In this document: positions 1 through 5,922 of the stretch, one piece after another
Position numbering within the stretch: position 1 is the stretch's first letter
Layout of the letters: each line of letters starts with the position of its first letter
Assembly (NCBI GenBank): GCA_025928215.1
Contig: JAICJW010000094.1
Location: 1-12,338, forward strand
Direction: 5' to 3'
Source of the DNA: Chloroflexia bacterium
GTDB taxonomy: Bacteria; Chloroflexota; Chloroflexia; Thermomicrobiales; JALYUS01
DNA length: 12,338 nucleotides
The notes under the pieces: generated by a model
What the model was told of the DNA's origin: nothing
Seen by the model: the letters and a program-made list of their open reading frames with translations, nothing else
Databases searched by the model: none
Made by a program: the position numbers and the translations under genes

Positions 1-84
1 CCGCCGCCCCCCGTCAGTTGCGTGATCGGCCACCGTGCGGTATCGTAGTCGCGTCAGGATGCTGCAGATTGCGAAGGAGCGTGA

Positions 85-456
85 ATGTCGGTACAGCCCA
101 TTGATACCAGCCTGGAAGCGCAGACGCGGGCGCGCGATCTCGCGCAGATCGCGTCGGATGCCCACGGCAGCGACATCCTCGTTCTCGATATAGCCAGCCT
201 CACCACCCTTGCGGATTACTTCGTCGTCTGCACGGCCGATAATGTCCGAATGCTCCGCGCGATCACGCGAGCGCTGACCGACGCAGGCGAGACCGGCGGC
301 ATGCAGCTCAAGCGCGTCGAAGGCACGCCCGACTCCGGCTGGGTGCTGATGGACTTTGGCGACGTCATCGTGCATGCGTTCGGCAAGACCGAGCGCGAGT
401 TCTATCAACTGGACCGCCTTTGGGCGGATGCCCCGCGCCTCCTGGTGATTCAGTAG
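85..456 (+). CDS. rsfS: Ribosomal silencing factor RsfS (YbeB/iojap family)
   Basis: RsfS binds ribosomal protein L14 (uL14) on the free 50S subunit and blocks joining with 30S, lowering translation when nutrients are scarce; it is cytoplasmic. The 123-residue product has the usual family length. Visible family blocks are LTTLADYFVVCTA (residues 39-51), GWVLMDFGDVIVHAF (85-99) and REFYQLDRLWADA (104-116). The ATG is preceded by GAAGGAG at a normal distance, which fixes the start. In many bacteria rsfS sits with nadD and cell-envelope genes. Here the 84 bases upstream hold no recognisable gene, though an open frame ending in TAG at 46-48 could be the tail of one. A small membrane protein gene follows after 36 bp and may be co-transcribed. 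The assignment is secure from sequence motifs. Confidence 0.96.
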   Translation: MSVQPIDTSLEAQTRARDLAQIASDAHGSDILVLDIASLTTLADYFVVCTADNVRMLRAITRALTDAGETGGMQLKRVEGTPDSGWVLMDFGDVIVHAFGKTEREFYQLDRLWADAPRLLVIQ

Positions 457-492
457 CGGCATACGGCGCACGCCCCCACACGAAGGGCTGAC

Positions 493-699
493 ATGACAGA
501 TCGCGCGCGGGTTGACACCGACACATTCCCCTCATTCGCCCCCTTTCTCGCCGGTGGTGCGCTCGGATTAGCGCTTGGCCTGCTGGTCGGTTCGGTCGTC
601 GGCTCCCTTTTTGCGCGTCCCATCGGCACGGCCGTCCGCTCGCTCCGGCGGCGACTCGGAAGCGACGCTGAACCGCACTTCGAATTCCTTGCTCAATAG
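493..699 (+). CDS. Small single-helix membrane protein, glycine-rich
   Basis: The product is 68 residues and I do not recognise a named family. Residues about 18-41 form one hydrophobic segment with regularly spaced glycines (GGALGLALGLLVGSVVGSLF), like the glycine-zipper helices of YtxH-type proteins. A basic stretch (RSLRRRL, about 49-55) follows and suggests a cytoplasmic C-terminus. GAAGGG lies about 6 bases ahead of the ATG. The gene begins 36 bp after rsfS on the same strand, so the two may share a transcript. Role unknown; it could be a membrane-anchored stress or envelope protein. That it is coding is supported by the ribosome binding site, the coherent transmembrane pattern and its fit between flanking genes, but its short length leaves some doubt. 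Confidence 0.65.
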   Translation: MTDRARVDTDTFPSFAPFLAGGALGLALGLLVGSVVGSLFARPIGTAVRSLRRRLGSDAEPHFEFLAQ

Positions 700-755
700 T
701 CGTATGGATGGGTGGAAACACGTCTACATCTAGCGTAGGCGATGAACGCGCACCA

Positions 756-771
756 CTCGGCCACAGCCGAG
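756..771. terminator. Short hairpin between convergent genes, possible weak terminator
   Basis: CTCGGC and GCCGAG pair as a 6-bp stem around the loop CACA. It sits 3 bp outside the stop codon of the minus-strand transferase gene and about 55 bp after the small plus-strand gene. Neither side has a clear T tract, so intrinsic termination is only a possibility. Confidence 0.3.
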
Positions 772-773
772 CG

Positions 774-1958
774 CTATGGCCGATGTATCGGGCTGCTCGC
801 CGCGCTACGGACGCTCGTCGTCTGATGGATCGGTGCGATGGTATCCGGGGCGGCGGTTGGGCCGCTCCCCCGGTCGTCCTGCTCCGGCTTCGCACGCGGC
901 GAGCCGCGTAGTACCAGCACAATGAGCGCGACGATCAGCACAACTGCCATCACGCTGAAGACGTAGAACTTCACCCGCTTGTCGAAGAGAAGCGCGATCA
1001 CACCAAAGAGCGCGCAGACTGCATAGGCCGCCGAGACGACCTGGCGCTGCGACCAACCGGCATCGAGCAGCCGGTCGTGCAGGTGGCGGCGATCGGCGCG
1101 CATCGGGTTCGCGCCATGCCGCAAGCGATCGAGAATTACCCAGGCGATATTGAGGAGCGGCACGATCAGCACAAGCAGGGTCGTCGCGATCTTCGCGCCG
1201 CCGATGATCGAGGCGATCGCGAGCGCGAAACCGAGGAACATCGCACCGCAGTCGCCCATGATGATGCGCGAGGGGTGCCAGTTGAACGGCAGGAAGCCGA
1301 GAACGGACGCGCCGAGGGCGAGCGGCAGGAGTGAAATCGTGAACTGCGGGTTACCGGGAGGGCGGAAATACGTGTGGACAAAGAGCACCGCGCTCGCGAT
1401 GAAGACGATCCCACTCGAAAGTCCATCCACACCGTCAATCCAGTTGATCGCGTTTGTCATGCCGACGATCCAGAGGAGCGTGAACGGGATCGCGATCACG
1501 AGGGGGAGGCCAAGAGATTCTGTCACGCTGAGGTGAAACGGATTCGGCACTTTATCAATGACGATGCCGAAGTCCTGCCCTTTGAGGCGCGGTAAGACGA
1601 CGATCGCCGCCGCGCCGAACTGCCAGAGCAATCGGGGGAAGGCCGCCAGTTCCACCAGATCATCGGCAAGCATCACGAAAAAGATAATCAGGCTGCCGAC
1701 GAGCATCAAGACGATGCGCGCAACCTCGTTCGGAAAGCGCAGGACGGGCAGCGCAAAGGAAAATGCCACGCCGAGGCAAAAGCCCATGAAGATGCCAACC
1801 CCGCCGAGGCGCGGGATCGCCCGCGTATGCCGATGCCGGTCCCCCATCCGGCCAAACAAGCCGAGACGGACGGCGATGCTCCGCACCTGCCACACGAAGA
1901 AGAGTGTGCAACCGAGCGTCGCGATGAAAATGATGATGGCAATGAGTGGTCGAGACAC
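774..1958 (-). CDS. wecA: Polyprenyl-phosphate sugar-1-phosphate transferase, WecA/TagO-like
   Basis: A 394-residue multi-pass membrane enzyme of the MraY/WecA/TagO family. The family transfers a sugar-1-phosphate (GlcNAc-1-P in WecA/TagO) from a UDP-sugar to undecaprenyl phosphate, the first membrane step of surface-polymer synthesis. Diagnostic blocks are HTRAIPRLGG (44-53), the Asp pair LADDLVE (D99, D100), NWIDGVDGLSSG (172-183), MGDCGAMFLGF (234-244) and RRHLHDRLLDAGWS (290-303). The last block, equivalent to the HIHHRLL motif, points to WecA/TagO rather than MraY. At least nine hydrophobic segments are visible. After the last one, residues about 351-394 form a polar tail. The start is GTG with GAGG about 7 bases upstream. 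The gene stands alone, reads away from the tRNA gene and has a candidate promoter at 2031-2060. Its exact sugar substrate cannot be read from sequence. Confidence 0.9.
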   Translation of the reverse strand: MSRPLIAIIIFIATLGCTLFFVWQVRSIAVRLGLFGRMGDRHRHTRAIPRLGGVGIFMGFCLGVAFSFALPVLRFPNEVARIVLMLVGSLIIFFVMLADDLVELAAFPRLLWQFGAAAIVVLPRLKGQDFGIVIDKVPNPFHLSVTESLGLPLVIAIPFTLLWIVGMTNAINWIDGVDGLSSGIVFIASAVLFVHTYFRPPGNPQFTISLLPLALGASVLGFLPFNWHPSRIIMGDCGAMFLGFALAIASIIGGAKIATTLLVLIVPLLNIAWVILDRLRHGANPMRADRRHLHDRLLDAGWSQRQVVSAAYAVCALFGVIALLFDKRVKFYVFSVMAVVLIVALIVLVLRGSPRAKPEQDDRGSGPTAAPDTIAPIHQTTSVRSAASSPIHRP

Positions 1959-2030
1959 TCCCCGTCCTCACTTGCGTCGGTTCTCCGACACGCCCCAACA
2001 GGACCCGACGTGCATCCCCCACTGCAATGC

Positions 2031-2060
2031 AGTATGCGGTCGCGCCGCGCTGTGCGTCAA
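2031..2060 (-). promoter_or_regulatory. Candidate sigma-70 promoter for the WecA-like gene
   Basis: On the minus strand TTGACG (2055-2060) and CATACT (2031-2036) are separated by 18 bp, matching 5/6 and 4/6 of the consensus. An 11-base palindrome CTGCAATGCAG (2022-2032) overlaps the downstream edge of the -10 box and could be an operator. The implied leader is about 65 bases. Inferred from sequence only. Confidence 0.45.
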
Positions 2061-2067
2061 ACGACCG

Positions 2068-2096
2068 TTGCGGAATCGTCGCGGGCGTGCTAATTT
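2068..2096 (+). promoter_or_regulatory. Candidate promoter of the tRNA-Gly gene
   Basis: TTGCGG (2068-2073), a 17-bp spacer and TAATTT (2091-2096) with a TGC extended -10 sit 9 bases before the tRNA 5' end. That spacing is typical of a tRNA promoter. Its -35 box is only 7 bp from the -35 box of the divergent WecA promoter. Confidence 0.55.
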
Positions 2097-2105
2097 GTCG
2101 CCGAT

Positions 2106-2180
2106 GCGGGAGTAACTCAGTGGTAGAGTTCCTGCCTTCCAAGCAGGCTGTCGTGGGTTCGAATCCCATCTCCCGCTCCA
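2106..2180 (+). tRNA. tRNA-Gly, anticodon TCC, CCA encoded
   Basis: A complete cloverleaf can be folded by eye. The acceptor stem GCGGGAG (2106-2112) pairs with CTCCCGC (2170-2176). The D stem ACTC/GAGT closes the loop AGTGGTA. The anticodon stem CCTGC/GCAGG closes the loop CTTCCAA with anticodon TCC at 2138-2140. The variable loop is 5 bases, and the T arm GTGGG/CCCAT carries the loop TTCGAAT. The discriminator base is T and CCA is encoded at 2178-2180. The TCC anticodon reads GGA and, by wobble, GGG glycine codons. There is no intron. Confidence 0.97.
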
Positions 2181-2246
2181 AGCCTTCCTTGTATCGCAAC
2201 GAAAACGAGAGCGCCGCGACTGACGGCAAGGGAAGGGTAGTAGCCG

Positions 2247-2555
2247 ATGATCGGGATTGCGGATACGACGATCACCCTCTCACTCCCGCCATTGAGAGAG
2301 TTGCTTGTCCTGCTGCTTATCGGATTGCTCGTCGGCTTGATCGCGGAGACGATCGTGGGGACGCGCGTCCCGCTGGGCTTCGTGGGGGCGGTGATTCTCG
2401 GCATGCTCGGTGCGTGGATCGCCGGTCATGTGCTGCATTTCACCATCTCACCGGAGTACACGATCAATGGCGTCCCGCTCTTCCGCTCATTGATTGGCGC
2501 GGTGATTCTCGCCCTTATCTGGGTGCTGGCGATGCGCGGCCGCGCGCGGCTGTAA
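2247..2555 (+). CDS. GlsB/YeaQ/YmgE-type small membrane protein
   Basis: This 102-residue protein resembles the 'transglycosylase-associated protein' family, small inner-membrane proteins of unproven function often linked to stress. Three hydrophobic segments are visible at about 16-37, 43-64 and 80-97. The glycine-rich pattern LIGLLVGLIAE (24-34) and FVGAVILGMLGAWIAG (45-60), followed by a C-terminal LIGAVILALIW, is the characteristic signature. The protein is slightly longer than the usual 80-90 residues because of a polar loop (about 65-79). The ATG has a purine-rich AAGGGAAGGG upstream. The gene starts 66 bp after the tRNA, so it might be read through from the tRNA promoter; no separate promoter is obvious. 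It ends just before a strong two-way terminator. Confidence 0.85.
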   Translation: MIGIADTTITLSLPPLRELLVLLLIGLLVGLIAETIVGTRVPLGFVGAVILGMLGAWIAGHVLHFTISPEYTINGVPLFRSLIGAVILALIWVLAMRGRARL

Positions 2556-2564
2556 CTGAGCACA

Positions 2565-2605
2565 CGAAAGCCCGGCCGCCTCCTTGTGAGGCGGCCGGTC
2601 TTTCG
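2565..2605. terminator. Strong bidirectional intrinsic terminator
   Basis: A perfect 11-bp GC-rich stem (2572-2582 with 2588-2598) closes a 5-base loop CTTGT. It is extended by an outer 6-bp stem CGAAAG/CTTTCG (2565-2570 with 2600-2605), with one mismatch between the two stems. The outer arms give short T-rich tails on either strand. It lies exactly between two convergent genes and can stop transcription from both. Confidence 0.85.
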
Positions 2606-2637
2606 TCGCCCACGAGGAGCGTCACACCGTGAACGTG

Positions 2638-3813
2638 CTATGCCTTCCCGGCGTGGACGCGTTGGACGGCGCTCGCCATGCGGGAGAGGACTTCGCGCAA
2701 GACGGTTTCCGAGGTGGCGAAGTTGAGCCGCACGCAGGTTTTCCCGGCCTCGCCGAACATCGCGCCATCGTTCAGGCCGACTTTCGCCGTTTCGAGGAAG
2801 AATTTGTAGGGGCTTTCCGGCAGGTCGAGGGCGCGGCAATCGAGCCACGAGAGGTAGGTGCCTTCCGGCTTGTAGTGATGGATGCCGGGAATCTCTTCCG
2901 CGATGAACTGCGCGACGTAATCGCGGTTCGACTGCAACTGCTCCATCACTTCGTCGAGCCAGGGTTGCGCGTGCCGCCAGGCCGCAACGGTCGCGTCCGT
3001 GCCGGTGATACCAATCTGCCCCATCAGTGAGTCCGGCACCCGCGCCCGGTAGCGCGCGCGCAGATCGGCGGAGCCGAAGTGCATCACTGCCGCGCGTAGC
3101 CCGGCAATATTGAAGCTCTTCGTCGCCGAAGTGATCGTGATCGTCCGGGCCGCGATCGCCGGGCTGAGCGTCGCCATTGGGATATGCGTGCTGCCCGGAT
3201 AGAGAAGGTCCGCGTGGATTTCGTCGCAGAGAATCACCAGATCGCGCTCGACGGCGAGATTACCGAGCGCCATCAACTCATCGCGTGAGAAGACGCGGCC
3301 CGTGGGGTTGTGCGGATTGCAGACCATCAGGATCCGGGTTGTGTCGTCCACGGCGGCACGCAGGCCATCCACGTCCAGCACATACCGCGTGCCATCATCC
3401 TTCAAGCGGTTCTCGACGAGGCGCCGCCCCGTCTTCTCAATGGTGCCGAGGAATGGGGGGTAGATTGGCGTTTGCAGGACGATTCCCTCGCCCGGTTCGC
3501 TGAAGGCGAGCGCCGTCCCGTACATACATTGAACACACTCGGTCACCGGCTGGACGAGATCGGGATCAACCGTCCATCCGAAGCGATCCTGCATCCGCGC
3601 GACGAAGGCGGCGGTCAACGTCTCATCGCCGGAGCGAGCGGGATAACCGTAGTCCCCCTGATCAACGATCCGTGCGATCGCTTCCTGCACGGGTTCCGCA
3701 ACCGCGAAATCCATGTCGGCCACCCACGCCGGCATGACATCTGCCGGGTGGTGATGCCACTTCGCGCCGCGCCGCGCACGCAGAGCCGCTTCGGATACCT
3801 CAAAACCCGCCAT
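2638..3813 (-). CDS. patB: MalY/PatB-type PLP-dependent C-S lyase (aminotransferase class I/II fold)
   Basis: The 391-residue product matches the MalY/PatB subgroup of fold-type I PLP enzymes, which act as cystathionine or cysteine-S-conjugate beta-lyases, giving pyruvate, ammonia and a thiol. The subgroup N-terminus is clear: KWHHHPADVMPAWVADMDF (18-36). Other landmarks are PIYPPF (116-121, Y118), NPHNPTG (166-172), CDEIHADL (196-203, D197 for the pyridine nitrogen), SATKSFNIAG (229-238, with K232 as the PLP Schiff-base lysine) and VRLNFA (361-366, carboxylate-binding R363). Length is normal and the enzyme is predicted cytoplasmic. AAGGAG lies about 9 bases before the ATG. It has its own promoter candidate and ends against the bidirectional terminator, so it is probably monocistronic. 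It could equally be annotated as an aminotransferase; the true substrate is not visible. Confidence 0.92.
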   Translation of the reverse strand: MAGFEVSEAALRARRGAKWHHHPADVMPAWVADMDFAVAEPVQEAIARIVDQGDYGYPARSGDETLTAAFVARMQDRFGWTVDPDLVQPVTECVQCMYGTALAFSEPGEGIVLQTPIYPPFLGTIEKTGRRLVENRLKDDGTRYVLDVDGLRAAVDDTTRILMVCNPHNPTGRVFSRDELMALGNLAVERDLVILCDEIHADLLYPGSTHIPMATLSPAIAARTITITSATKSFNIAGLRAAVMHFGSADLRARYRARVPDSLMGQIGITGTDATVAAWRHAQPWLDEVMEQLQSNRDYVAQFIAEEIPGIHHYKPEGTYLSWLDCRALDLPESPYKFFLETAKVGLNDGAMFGEAGKTCVRLNFATSETVLREVLSRMASAVQRVHAGKA

Positions 3814-3891
3814 CGTCGCTTTCTCCTTTACACACTGCTCGGAATCTTCAATGGGCCGCTCGCCCTGCTTCCCCTACGAATCGCTCGCACC

Positions 3892-3920
3892 TGAATAGCA
3901 TCGCCCAATACACCTGTCAA
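3892..3920 (-). promoter_or_regulatory. Candidate sigma-70 promoter for the MalY/PatB gene
   Basis: On the minus strand a perfect TTGACA (3915-3920), a 17-bp spacer and TATTCA (3892-3897) with a TGC extended -10 form the best promoter match in the window. The expected leader is about 70 bases to the ATG at 3813. It lies in the 148-bp gap after the Rieske gene, so the lyase is likely transcribed independently. Confidence 0.65.
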
Positions 3921-3961
3921 GCACCATTCCTCACCCAAACCAGCACACCGCCGCACCGATG

Positions 3962-4477
3962 TCAGGGGGTTGCGCCGTTTCGCCCCACTGCTGGCGGCTG
4001 CTCCGGCATGTCGGCGGGATCGGCATAGATGACGACATCGCCCGATTCAATGCTAACGGGATATGTCTTAACGCGTACTTTCGGATCAACGAGACAGGCG
4101 CCGGTCAGCAGATCGAACTCCCACAGATGCCACGGGCAACGGATGATTTCCCCATCGCGGACGAGATCGAGGTTGGTATCCATCGCCGTCGGCGGCGCGT
4201 CCGCGACGACGCGCCCACTGACGCGCCCGGTGCAGAGCGGCCCCGCCTTATGGGGGCAGAGATTCCGCAGCGCGTGATAGGCCCCGTTGACATTGAAGAC
4301 GCCAATCCCCGCCCGCCCCCGAAACGGCACGATGATCCGTCGTGTTCCCGGCGGAAACTCCGCCGCCGGGCCAACGACGACGCGCCGCGTGTTCAGGGCC
4401 GAGGACTGAGGACTAAGGACTGAGGTCGGATTACTCGTGACTGCCGACTGCCGACCGCCGACGCTCTCATTGCTCAT
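3962..4477 (-). CDS. Small Rieske-type [2Fe-2S] ferredoxin
   Basis: The Rieske cluster motif is complete: CPHKAGPLC (C74, H76) and CPWHLWEFD (C114, H117), giving the 2-Cys/2-His ligand set, numbered from the ATG at 4477 (171 residues). The product is a single soluble domain with no transmembrane helix or catalytic oxygenase domain, as in ferredoxin components of Rieske oxygenases or NirD-like subunits. About 30 residues separate CPHK from CPWH, longer than in minimal ferredoxins, and include VVADAPPTAMD. The start is uncertain. Residues 1-30 are encoded by heptanucleotide repeats and look low-complexity; recognisable homology begins near RRVVVGPAAEFPPGT (31-45), and no in-frame ATG or GTG lies there. 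Another ATG at 4522 would overlap the upstream gene. The gene follows the amidohydrolase after 19 bp, so co-transcription and an electron-transfer role for that pathway are inferred. Confidence 0.85.
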   Translation of the reverse strand: MSNESVGGRQSAVTSNPTSVLSPQSSALNTRRVVVGPAAEFPPGTRRIIVPFRGRAGIGVFNVNGAYHALRNLCPHKAGPLCTGRVSGRVVADAPPTAMDTNLDLVRDGEIIRCPWHLWEFDLLTGACLVDPKVRVKTYPVSIESGDVVIYADPADMPEQPPAVGRNGATP

Positions 4478-4495
4478 TGCTCGTTGCTCGTTGCT
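4391..4495. repeat. Three consecutive heptanucleotide tandem arrays
   Basis: Three different 7-base families follow each other on the plus strand. The first has three clean units of ACTGAGG type (4405-4425, middle unit ACTAAGG), with two degenerate units before it (4391-4404). The second has GACTGCC, GACTGCC, GACCGCC (4439-4459). The third has CATTGCT twice then CGTTGCT twice (4468-4495). Short non-repeat spacers separate them. The layout recalls the short tandem heptamer repeats (STRR) described between cyanobacterial genes. The array fills the amidohydrolase-Rieske junction and encodes the poorly conserved N-terminus of the Rieske frame. Confidence 0.9.
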
Positions 4496-4496
4496 G

Positions 4497-5633
4497 CTAC
4501 AGCCCAAAGAGTTCACGAGCATTCTCGCAGAAGACGCGGCGGTGCAAACGTTCCGGCAGTTTCGGAAAGGTCGTCGCCGGATCGTCCCAGTCCCAGTGCG
4601 GCCAGTCCGACGAGAAGACGAGCGTCTCTTCGGCATGCATGGCGTCCAGCATCGTGAAGAACTGCGCGCTGTTTTCCGGTTCGAGCATCGGTTGCGAGCC
4701 GACGCGGATATGCGCGCGAAAGTACTCGCTCGGCAGCCGCTTGACCCAGGGCGTCTGATCGCGCAACGATTTCCAATCCGCATCCATATGCCACATCAGG
4801 CCGACCGCCCAGAATTGGTCGCACTCGTCAATGAGCACCTTCAGCCCCGGATACTTCTCGAAAACGCCCTCCGCGATGAAGGAGACCGCGTGCGCCATTG
4901 CCATCTGCGGCCGCGCCATCCGCGTCTCGATGTAGTACGTTGGGTAGCCAACGCCCGTCGGCGATCCGGCCATCCCCGCGCCCTCATTGCCGGGGTGAAT
5001 GCCAACGACCAGCCCGTGCCGCTCGCATGCCTCCCAGATCGGGTGGTAGAAGCGGTTGCCGTACGGCATCCGGTTGCCGGTCGGCAGCATGACCGCCCGC
5101 ACCCGCGGATCGGGGCCGAGCCGCTCGATCTCCGCGACGGCGAGCTGCGGATCGGTGGTCGAGATCGAAAGCGCCATCATCAGCCGGTCGTCTTTTTCCA
5201 GCCACTGCTCGATCGTCCAGTCATTGAAGGCGCGGCAGAGCGCGGCGGCGAAGTCGGGGTCGGGGAGGATGGACGCGCCGTAGGTGCTTGCGCCGGTGAG
5301 GAGCACTTTGTCCACATTCCAGAGGTCAAGATGCTGATCGCGCAGCCGCTCGTACGTCGTTCCCATCTGCCGCCCGTCATGCGACGGCGCATCGCAATTC
5401 TCGGCCAGGTCGGTGCGGGCGGCATCGTTGGCGACATTGAAATAGCCCGAGCCGGGGAAACGAATGCCCTGCTCGGTCGCCTGCTGACGGTAAACGCGCC
5501 CGAGGTAGGGCAGCAATGCTTCCGGTTTGCTCACCGTCTGGTGGACATCGCAGTCCACGAGGGCGAGATCGGTATGCGCGCCGCCGGACCAGCCGGGGGC
5601 CTTGATCGGTCGTGCGCCAACTGCCATCGCCAT
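4497..5633 (-). CDS. Amidohydrolase family protein (amidohydrolase-2, ACMSD superfamily)
   Basis: This 378-residue TIM-barrel metal-dependent hydrolase or decarboxylase resembles the ACMSD/amidohydrolase-2 group often found in aromatic-compound breakdown. Metal-site motifs are visible: VDCDVHQ near the N-terminus (D29 and H31), VVGIHPGNEG (H213), VLIDECDQFW (E270) and FSSDWPHWDWDDP (D343). The protein ends in CENARELFGL, the usual C-terminal helix of this family. I chose the ATG at 5633 because GAGGG lies 7 bases upstream and the conserved barrel starts about 25 residues later. An in-frame ATG at 5708 would add 25 residues with no family character. A promoter candidate is at 5711-5739. The gene leads into the Rieske gene 19 bp downstream. 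The reaction could be decarboxylation or hydrolysis of a ring-cleavage product; the substrate cannot be determined here. Confidence 0.9.
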   Translation of the reverse strand: MAMAVGARPIKAPGWSGGAHTDLALVDCDVHQTVSKPEALLPYLGRVYRQQATEQGIRFPGSGYFNVANDAARTDLAENCDAPSHDGRQMGTTYERLRDQHLDLWNVDKVLLTGASTYGASILPDPDFAAALCRAFNDWTIEQWLEKDDRLMMALSISTTDPQLAVAEIERLGPDPRVRAVMLPTGNRMPYGNRFYHPIWEACERHGLVVGIHPGNEGAGMAGSPTGVGYPTYYIETRMARPQMAMAHAVSFIAEGVFEKYPGLKVLIDECDQFWAVGLMWHMDADWKSLRDQTPWVKRLPSEYFRAHIRVGSQPMLEPENSAQFFTMLDAMHAEETLVFSSDWPHWDWDDPATTFPKLPERLHRRVFCENARELFGL

Positions 5634-5710
5634 CGCGTCACCCTCTTTCCTTCTCTGTGCGCCATCGCCAACGCGCACCGACGGCATGAAACGGTGGATT
5701 TCTTCCATCC

Positions 5711-5739
5711 ATTGTGCGCCACGCTACCGACAATGACAA
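5711..5739 (-). promoter_or_regulatory. Candidate promoter for the amidohydrolase-Rieske unit
   Basis: On the minus strand TTGTCA (5734-5739) and CACAAT (5711-5716) are spaced 17 bp, matching 5/6 and 4/6 of the sigma-70 consensus. The leader to the ATG at 5633 would be about 70 bases. It also lies upstream of the extra ATG at 5708, so it does not by itself settle the start. Confidence 0.45.
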
Positions 5740-5873
5740 GCAATCGCGCGCCATAGTGCTCGGATCGAAACCCTCTCTCACCGAGCGAACGCATCCGATG
5801 GGTGAAAACGCGCTATGCTGCGATGAACACCGCGCGGTATGGTTGTTGCCAGCCACGCGGGGACGGTGAGTGT

Positions 5874-5889
5874 GCCGCAACGTTGCGGC
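5874..5889. promoter_or_regulatory. Perfect 16-bp palindrome, candidate operator ahead of the MMPL operon
   Basis: GCCGCAACGTTGCGGC is an exact palindrome with no central spacer. It lies 33 bp before the preferred GTG start of the transporter, in the divergent region shared with the amidohydrolase gene. Size and position suit a dimeric repressor such as a TetR-type regulator, but no regulator gene is in the window. Confidence 0.45.
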
Positions 5890-5922
5890 GTCGGTCTTCT
5901 GGTAAACGAAACGAGTGCATCT

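Noticed and set aside
2106..2180. tRNA-Gly as an integration site for the recombinase at the right edge
   Set aside because: No copy of the tRNA 3' end was seen near 11377-12338, and the genes between look like ordinary chromosomal operons.
1946..2632. 228-codon plus-strand open frame running through the tRNA and the GlsB-type gene
   Set aside because: It reads through a perfect tRNA cloverleaf and the wrong frame of a clear membrane protein gene; no family features.
4391..4495. Repeat array as a CRISPR
   Set aside because: Units are 7 bases in direct tandem with no spacers, and there are no cas genes.
4478..4783. N-terminal extension of the Rieske frame into the amidohydrolase gene
   Set aside because: The added residues are the shifted-frame shadow of the amidohydrolase C-terminus.
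4437..5756. 439-codon plus-strand open frame opposite the amidohydrolase
   Set aside because: Low-complexity Arg/His/Val-rich translation with no recognisable motif; the minus strand carries the complete amidohydrolase metal site.
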